Source: Planctomycetaceae bacterium
GTDB taxonomy: Bacteria > Planctomycetota > Phycisphaerae > SM23-33
Reading direction: 5' to 3'
Assembly: GCA_039680605.1 (NCBI GenBank)
Contig: JBDKTA010000044.1
Location: 161,839-225,838 of the forward strand
Length of the DNA stretch: 64,000 nt
The notes under the pieces were generated by a model that saw only the letters and a list, made by a program, of their open reading frames with translations, made no database searches and had not been told where the DNA came from. Below are positions 59,077-64,000 of this stretch, one piece after another. The translations under genes and the position numbers were made by a program. Numbering within the stretch: the stretch's first letter is position 1; each line of letters starts with the position of its first letter.

Positions 59077-60057
59077 TCATTTCAGGCCGAAATGATCGAG
59101 AATCGCCTCGTAGGCCCACTGGTCCCACTCGACCTTTACGCCGATGCCGGGCAGGTCGGGGTAGTCTTTGCAGATCAGCATGCCGCTGAAGGTTTCGCAC
59201 ATGCGGTGGGTTTGGGTTTCGATGTACGCGCGGTCGCCGGTGGGCAGGACTTTCTGGATGTCGACGGGGGACCAGAGGGCCCCGCCGCGGGCGCGGAGCT
59301 TTTCGGCCAGGGCGGGCATGTCGTACAGGGCCGGCTGATCGAACTGGAAGACGTCGACGCCGACGTCGATCAGGTCGTCGATGAGCTTCCAGTTGTTGCC
59401 GCAGGAGTGCATGAGCACCTTCATGCCGTAATCGTGGGCGATCCCCAGCAGGCGGGTGTAGTCGGCCTTAAAGAACTCGCGGAACATCGCCGGCGAGAAC
59501 AGCGGGCCGTTCTGCGTGCCCAGGTCCTCGCCGATCATGATCCCATCGGCACCGGCTTGGCCGGCGTGATGGATCTTGGCCTCATACACGCCGGCGACGA
59601 GAGCGTTGAGCTGTTTGATCTTCTCGGGCTCGGCGGCCATGTCGCAGAAGTAGTTTTCCATCTTGCGCAGATAGCGGGCGTTGTCGAAGATCCACCCGCC
59701 GATGCCGACGATCGTGAACCGGTCGGTCGGCTGGGCGAGCATCTCCCGCACGCCCTTCCAGCGGTCGGGGTCATGGTAGTCGGGCAGTTGGAGCTTGGGC
59801 AGGTCGTCCCAGCTTTGCAGGGCGGGCGTGTGGATCTCGCCTTTGACGCTGCCGCCGACCATGCGGACCCAGAGATTGCCCCACTCATCGTCGTAATACT
59901 CGCGGCCGCCTTCGGTCCAGCGTTTGGGCGTGTACGTTTTGGAAGCCCCCGGCCCGGTCCAGGCCATATCGTTAAGCCGCCCGCCGCCAAAGGTCATTCC
60001 CGGCCGCGGGGCCGGGGTGTGTTCGATATTCGCCAGAATGATTTCGCGAGAATTCAT
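59077..60057 (-). CDS. Uroporphyrinogen-decarboxylase-like (URO-D superfamily) protein
   Basis: 326 residues. MNSREIILANIEHTPAPRPG is the shared N-terminal helix and RxP turn. The middle carries ADGIMIGEDLGTQNGPLFSP, KVLMHSCGNNWKLIDDLIDV (the strand with a His-Cys pair, which in corrinoid methyltransferases binds zinc) and a short C-terminal region. The HSCGN pair makes a methyltransferase-like active site more likely here than in the other two paralogues. It is downstream of a GH4 and a Gfo/Idh/MocA gene on the same strand, so a sugar-related demethylation or rearrangement is conceivable. This remains inference. Confidence 0.8.
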   Translation of the reverse strand: MNSREIILANIEHTPAPRPGMTFGGGRLNDMAWTGPGASKTYTPKRWTEGGREYYDDEWGNLWVRMVGGSVKGEIHTPALQSWDDLPKLQLPDYHDPDRWKGVREMLAQPTDRFTIVGIGGWIFDNARYLRKMENYFCDMAAEPEKIKQLNALVAGVYEAKIHHAGQAGADGIMIGEDLGTQNGPLFSPAMFREFFKADYTRLLGIAHDYGMKVLMHSCGNNWKLIDDLIDVGVDVFQFDQPALYDMPALAEKLRARGGALWSPVDIQKVLPTGDRAYIETQTHRMCETFSGMLICKDYPDLPGIGVKVEWDQWAYEAILDHFGLK

Positions 60058-60065
60058 AGTAGTCT

Positions 60066-60214
60066 CACCGCAGAGATCGCAGAGGACGCAGAGAGCTTTG
60101 GAGAAAAAGCCGAACGAACAAACAGATGATCGGTTGGATTAAACATCCATCCATCCATCCATCCATCCCCTCATCCATCTTCTTCTCTGCGAACTCTGCG
60201 ACCTCTGCGGTGAA
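60066..60214. repeat. Inverted 9-nt arrays enclosing an ATCC tract
   Basis: Left arm CACCGCAGAGATCGCAGAGG at 60066-60085 onward, right arm CTCTGCGAACTCTGCGACC then TCTGCGGTGAA up to 60214, opposite sense. Between them lies (ATCC)n at 60144-60170. The array ends just inside the 3' end of the GH4 gene. Confidence 0.85.
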
Positions 60215-60221
60215 TGGTCAG

Positions 60222-61637
60222 CTACTTCATCGCCGGGATCATTTTGCCGTGGGCTTTGAACAGGTCGTTGCAGAGGCTCACGGTGTCGTCGATGGACAGT
60301 TCCGCGCACGTGTGCGGGTCCATCAGGGCGGCCTGGTAGACGTAGTCTTTGCGGCGGCTCAGCACGGCCTCGACCGTCAGGATTTGCACGTTGATGTTCG
60401 TGCGGTTGAGGGCCGCGCACTGCTCGGGCAGGTCGCCGACGACGGTGGGGCTGACGCCGCGGCGGTCGGACACGCACAGCACCTCGACGCAGGCCTTGGC
60501 CGGCAGGTTGGTGATGAGGTTTCGGTTCATCACGTTGCCGCCGAAGGTGTAGGGCACGCCGGTCTCCATCGACTCCATGATGTGCGAGGCGTACTCGCCG
60601 CTACGATTGTGGTCCAGGCTCTTGTTGCTGATCAGGTGCTTGCGCATGCTCTTCCAGCCGGCGATCTGCCCGACGCACCGCCGCGGGTACTCGTCCAGCG
60701 GAATCCCGAAGCGGTCGATCAACTCGGGGTAGCGGCTCTTGATGAACCACGGCGTGTACTCGCTGGTGTGCTCGGACGACTCGGTCACATAATGCCCGAA
60801 CTGGTGCATGAGCTCCAGCCGCACGGCGTCGCATGACATCCGCGCCGTGGCGTCTTTCGTCCACCAGTCGCCGCCGTGCTTCTTCTGGGCGGCGGCGCGC
60901 ACGAACGCGACACCCTTCTTGAGGATCACCTTGCGGGCTTCGGCCCAGCGGCGTTTGATCGCCGGGTACAGGTCGCGGTCGCCGTCCTTGATCTCCAGCA
61001 GCCAGCCCTGGTGGTTGATGCCGGCGACCTTCCAGTTGAAGTTCTTGAACGGGTTGTGCCCCCATTCCTTGCTCATGCCGGTCATGTACACCAGCCCCGG
61101 GGCGCAGCCTTCGACGCTGTGGCAGAGGCCCACGGCGTTGATCGACGTGCCCCGCAGGATGCCCATCGTCAGCATGGCCATCGGGTTGGCGTAGTTGATG
61201 AACCAGGCGTTGGGGCAGACTTCTTCCATGTCGCGGCAGAAGTCCAGCACCACCGGCAACGTGCGCAGCGTGCGGAAGATCCCGCCGATGCCCAGCGTGT
61301 CGGCGATGGTCTGGCGCAGGCCGTACTTCTTGGGGATCTCGAAGTCGATAATGGTCGAGGGCTTGTACCCGCCGACCTGCACGGCGTTGACGACGTAGTT
61401 CGCCCCGCGCAGGGCGGCCTTGCGGCGCGGCACGCCCAGGTAGCTCTCGATGGTCATGCCGGCCTTGAGCGTAGTGTTGATGTGGCCGAGCATGCGGGCG
61501 GAGTCTTCCAGCCGCCGCGCGTCGATGTCATACAGCGCGATGGTCGAGCCCTTGAGCGCTTCCGAGCACATGCAGTCGCCCAGCACGTTTTTGGCGAACA
61601 CAGTGCTGCCGGCGCCCATGAACGTAATCTTTGCCAT
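60222..61637 (-). CDS. GH4-family glycosidase, MelA-like
   Basis: 471 residues. GH4 enzymes use NAD+ and Mn2+ for an oxidation-elimination mechanism. NAD site: MAKITFMGAGSTVFAKNVLG. Metal-site region: NYANPMAMLTMG and GLCHSVEG with Cys and His ligands; then NHQGWLL. The later VMNRNLITNLPAKACVEV is typical of alpha-galactosidase/alpha-glucuronidase members. Cytoplasmic. The substrate may be an alpha-galactoside or alpha-glucuronide. It follows the Gfo/Idh/MocA gene with a 38-bp gap and precedes the URO-D-like gene, forming a probable catabolic operon. Confidence 0.93.
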   Translation of the reverse strand: MAKITFMGAGSTVFAKNVLGDCMCSEALKGSTIALYDIDARRLEDSARMLGHINTTLKAGMTIESYLGVPRRKAALRGANYVVNAVQVGGYKPSTIIDFEIPKKYGLRQTIADTLGIGGIFRTLRTLPVVLDFCRDMEEVCPNAWFINYANPMAMLTMGILRGTSINAVGLCHSVEGCAPGLVYMTGMSKEWGHNPFKNFNWKVAGINHQGWLLEIKDGDRDLYPAIKRRWAEARKVILKKGVAFVRAAAQKKHGGDWWTKDATARMSCDAVRLELMHQFGHYVTESSEHTSEYTPWFIKSRYPELIDRFGIPLDEYPRRCVGQIAGWKSMRKHLISNKSLDHNRSGEYASHIMESMETGVPYTFGGNVMNRNLITNLPAKACVEVLCVSDRRGVSPTVVGDLPEQCAALNRTNINVQILTVEAVLSRRKDYVYQAALMDPHTCAELSIDDTVSLCNDLFKAHGKMIPAMK

Positions 61638-61675
61638 AGTGGTTTCCTTTTAGGTCTTAGGTCTTAGGAGGGAGT

Positions 61676-62770
61676 TCAGCAGCCGCGGTATTTGGGCAGC
61701 GTGTCGAAGGGGGTTCCTTTTTTCACCTGCGAGACGATCTTCATCACCTCGACGGCCTGCTCGATCGTGATGGGGAACTTCCTGCCCTGGCGGATGGTGG
61801 CGTACAGGGCGTCCCAGATGCTGTCGGTGGACACCGGCGCCGCGGCAGGATAGGTCTTCTCGATCCAGACGGGCGTCTCGTCCGGGCCGACCTGGTGGAA
61901 CGCCCCGTCCATGCCCGGCGTGCCGGGGCTGGAGCGGCGCGTCTTGAACTTCATCGCCGGGTCGATGTAGCGCGCGGTGACGGTGTTGCCCGAGCAGGTC
62001 AGGGCGCCCTTGGAGCCGTAAACGGTCCACTCCGGTCCGCCCAGAGCGGCGCCGCCGCTGATCTCGAGGTCCACCACTCGGCCGCTGCGCCCGGTAAGGA
62101 TGATCTTGAGATGGTCCTCGGCGTCGCCCAGTGCGGCCACCAGGCCCAGGTTGCTCCAGACGCTCGACACCGGCGAATCGAGCAGGCGCAGGGCGTGGTC
62201 GATAATGTGCGGGCCCCAGTTGAGCAGTTGCCCGCCGCCGCAGCCCTTGAGCGTCTGCCAGTCGTCGCGCCGCGAGTAACTGTTGCGCCGCAGCTTGACC
62301 TGGAAGATCTTGCCCAGCACGCCCGAGTCGATCACCTCGCGGATATGCACGAACTCGGTCTCGAACCGGCGGTTGTGCCGCACGAACAGGCGCCCGGGAT
62401 ACTTGGCCGCGGCAGCTTTGAGCTTCATCGCGCCCTGCAGCGTGACGGCGATGGGCTTTTCGACGAAGACGTACTTGCCCGCCTTGAGGGCAGCCAGGGC
62501 GTGGGGGACGTGGTCGGGCGATCGCGTGGCGATGCTGACCAGCTCGACGGACTCATCCTGCAGCAGGTGTGTGATGTCGCCGTAGGTCGTGCAGTGGGGG
62601 TAGCGCTCGGCCATGCGCTGGCAGCGCGAGGGCTCGATGTCGCAGGCGGCGACGATCTGGAATTTGTCCGCCCGGCGGTCCAGCTCGCCGCAGTGCATCC
62701 CCCAGCCGGCCCGGCCCAATCCGACAATCGCCACGCGAATGGGTCCGCTGCCGTTCTTAGCTCGTGCCAC
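61676..62770 (-). CDS. Gfo/Idh/MocA-family sugar oxidoreductase
   Basis: 364 residues. The NAD(P)-binding half opens RVAIVGLGRAGWGMH. The conserved EKP lies in VFVEKPIAV (Lys is catalytic). The C-terminal sheet includes the HIIDHALRLLDSP motif with a conserved His. It oxidises a sugar or inositol-type substrate with NAD(P). The GTG at 62770 is used, since AGGAG lies 7 bases before it. It leads a minus-strand group with GH4 and URO-D-like genes; divergent from the HEAT-repeat lipoprotein gene across the cloverleaf element. Confidence 0.9.
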   Translation of the reverse strand: MARAKNGSGPIRVAIVGLGRAGWGMHCGELDRRADKFQIVAACDIEPSRCQRMAERYPHCTTYGDITHLLQDESVELVSIATRSPDHVPHALAALKAGKYVFVEKPIAVTLQGAMKLKAAAAKYPGRLFVRHNRRFETEFVHIREVIDSGVLGKIFQVKLRRNSYSRRDDWQTLKGCGGGQLLNWGPHIIDHALRLLDSPVSSVWSNLGLVAALGDAEDHLKIILTGRSGRVVDLEISGGAALGGPEWTVYGSKGALTCSGNTVTARYIDPAMKFKTRRSSPGTPGMDGAFHQVGPDETPVWIEKTYPAAAPVSTDSIWDALYATIRQGRKFPITIEQAVEVMKIVSQVKKGTPFDTLPKYRGC

Positions 62771-62891
62771 AAGAGTCTCCTGTCGCGGCGGTTCGTGTAT
62801 CCACCTTTCCGGGGCGGATCGTTGCCGCGCCAGCATTATCCAGAGTCATGTTGCCTGCGCCAAGGCCGCAAATGCGGCGATGCCTCAGACA

Positions 62892-63049
62892 TGGGGAAAA
62901 TCACGGCGGAGGCACTAAATGAAGAAGTAATTCGTTATGTGAATTACTTCTTCATTTGGGGCCGTGTACCCCTGCCCAGCGCAAGTATTCATCAAAGCCA
63001 CACAACGGCTTTGATAAATACTTGGTGCCTCCGCCGCGACTTTTCCCCA
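62892..63049. repeat. Cloverleaf foldback element
   Basis: An outer stem pairs 62892-62915 with 63025-63049 (TGGGGAAAA..., one bulge and one mismatch over ~24 bp). Inside are three hairpins, each with a 7-nt loop: a perfect 17-bp stem at 62917-62957 (loop GTTATGT), a 4-bp GGGG/CCCC stem at 62958-62972 (loop CCGTGTA) and an 18-bp stem with one mismatch at 62982-63024 (loop ACACAAC). A 9-nt linker separates the second and third. It lies between the divergent starts at 62770 and 63113 and has no coding capacity. It is not a tRNA: stems are far too long. Confidence 0.9.
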
Positions 63050-63112
63050 GAAGGCTGGAAGCCACCGCCGGGATTTGTAGAATAGGGTCATACTCTAACC
63101 CGCGGAGCGACC

Positions 63113-63808
63113 ATGCCAGCACGAACACTCATTGCCACGGTCCTGATCTCGATCCTTGCTGCAGGCTGCTCCAGGACCGAGCCCAAGAAACCGCCAGTGA
63201 AAGAGGAGCACGCCAAGAGCGGCGCGACGCCGTACGTGGCGCCGGCGGCCAAGACGCAACCCGCAACGGCCACGGCGCCGGCGGCAACCGCCGCGACTCA
63301 AGCGGCGCACCAGGGCAAGACGGTAGCGCAGTGGCTCGAGCTGGTGATCAAGCCTCGTGGCGATGAAGATCGCGCGCGCGTGGCCGACGCGCTCAATGCC
63401 ATCGGGGCGGCAGCCGTTCCGGACCTGATCGTCGCACTCAAGCACCCCCAGTATGAGGTTCGCGAAGAGGCCGCCTTCGCCCTCAGCCGTCTGCAGGGCG
63501 CCGCCCTGCCCGCCCTGCCTACGCTGGTCGAGCGGTACGATGACGAAAACTTCCTGGTCTGGGAGGCGATAGGCACGGCGGTCGAGTCGGTGGCCGTGGC
63601 GGCGCCGAAGGAATCGCTGCCGACTCTCGTGGCGGCATTGCAGAGCCCCAGCGTCAAGAAGCGCCAGGGCGTTCTGGCGGTGCTGCGGGCGATGGGCCCG
63701 GCGGCCGCCGGCGCCAAGGACGCGATGGTGAAAGTGCGCGACGCCGACGCGGACGCCGACACGCGCAATCTGGCGAAAGACGTGCTGGACGACATCGGCG
63801 CCGACTAA
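63113..63808 (+). CDS. HEAT-repeat lipoprotein
   Basis: 231 residues. A signal helix (ATVLISILAAGC) ends in a lipobox with Cys19. An Ala/Thr/Pro-rich linker of ~45 residues follows, then helix-pair repeats: AVPDLIVALKHPQYEVREEA, LPTLVERYDDENFLVWEAIG and LVAALQSPSVKKRQGVLAVL. These form a small HEAT domain presented on the envelope. The gene reads away from the cloverleaf element; a promoter was not identified. Confidence 0.85.
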   Translation: MPARTLIATVLISILAAGCSRTEPKKPPVKEEHAKSGATPYVAPAAKTQPATATAPAATAATQAAHQGKTVAQWLELVIKPRGDEDRARVADALNAIGAAAVPDLIVALKHPQYEVREEAAFALSRLQGAALPALPTLVERYDDENFLVWEAIGTAVESVAVAAPKESLPTLVAALQSPSVKKRQGVLAVLRAMGPAAAGAKDAMVKVRDADADADTRNLAKDVLDDIGAD

Positions 63809-63817
63809 CCCGGATAT

Positions 63818-63991
63818 TTCACCGCGGAGATCGCAGAGGCCGCAGAGGTATTTTGAGCGAAAAGACTTACAGAAAACTAGCGAAGCGGGGCGCATGGACA
63901 GTCTGTTTTTCAGATTAACGCCGACGGCGACGTTAGATGGTCTTGTTTTGAGCCATTTGCTTCTCTGCGTACTCTGCGATCTCTGCGGTTC
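63818..63991. repeat. Inverted 9-nt arrays at the window end
   Basis: Left TTCACCGCGGAGATCGCAGA... at 63818-63849, right CTTCTCTGCGTACTCTGCG then ATCTCTGCGGTT at 63960-63991, in inverted orientation 110 bp apart. Same unit as at 60066. Nothing coding lies between them. Confidence 0.85.
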
Positions 63992-64000
63992 ATGCAGTTT

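Noticed and set aside
62892..63049. Cloverleaf element as a tRNA or a terminator
   Set aside because: Stems of 17-24 bp are too long for tRNA, no T-loop consensus exists, and a divergent promoter gap does not need a terminator.

Overview
The window is 64 kb of high-GC bacterial chromosome. The gene content points to a Planctomycetota bacterium, most likely of class Phycisphaerae: secreted PEP-CTERM proteins, a twin-arginine sulfatase, a XylR-type AraC regulator, several uroporphyrinogen-decarboxylase-like (URO-D) paralogues, a parallel beta-helix protein, and KDO activation (kdsB), which implies an outer membrane with LPS. The assignment is inferred from gene families; there is no rRNA here. 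No phage, plasmid backbone or CRISPR array is visible.

Layout: 1-10 kb holds the tail of a DNRLRE/PEP-CTERM protein, the XylR-type regulator, two more PEP-CTERM proteins, the sulfatase, and a tight three-gene operon (URO-D-like, shortened DUF362, six-hairpin glycosidase). 10-17.7 kb has tRNA-Ser(GCU), an RhlE-type helicase, kdsB, pyrG, and an ankyrin-repeat lipoprotein gene wedged between two copies of the 3' end of a URO-D-like gene. 17.8-30.6 kb, all on the minus strand, is a glycan operon with overlapping stops and starts: four glycosyltransferases (three CgeB-like, one GT4), UDP-glucose dehydrogenase, UDP-xylose synthase, two NDP-sugar epimerases (one fused to a clan GH-A glycosidase) and a zinc-type dehydrogenase, probably led by two small stress-type genes and a second dehydrogenase. 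Together they could build and trim a secreted polysaccharide containing UDP-glucuronate/xylose-derived sugars.

30.7-45.5 kb: an ABC-2 exporter, a lipoprotein with a clear terminator, an AbiE-type toxin-antitoxin pair in unusual order, a beta-helix protein, a PEP-CTERM protein with 117-residue repeats, and a decaying region with a broken CreD-like gene, its small regulator, and a YhcG-type nuclease gene that has lost its catalytic core. 45.7-55.9 kb: a K+/H+ antiporter, a three-gene cargo block flanked by DUF1854 3'-end sequences, the DUF1854/ABC exporter pair, ybeY, comF and a HEAT-repeat protein. 56-64 kb: fumC, a patatin-like lipoprotein, a sugar-catabolic group (URO-D-like, GH4, Gfo/Idh/MocA) and a HEAT-repeat lipoprotein.

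Intergenic DNA is full of structure. There are inverted pairs of 9-nt-period arrays, a foldback element with GTTAGCGGCGG ends in three copies, small GGGC hairpins, 8-nt and 4-nt tandem tracts, and one exceptional 158-bp cloverleaf foldback at 62892-63049 whose three inner hairpins all carry 7-nt loops. The most interesting leads are that cloverleaf, the two cargo insertions flanked by duplicated gene 3' ends, and the glycosidase-epimerase fusion.
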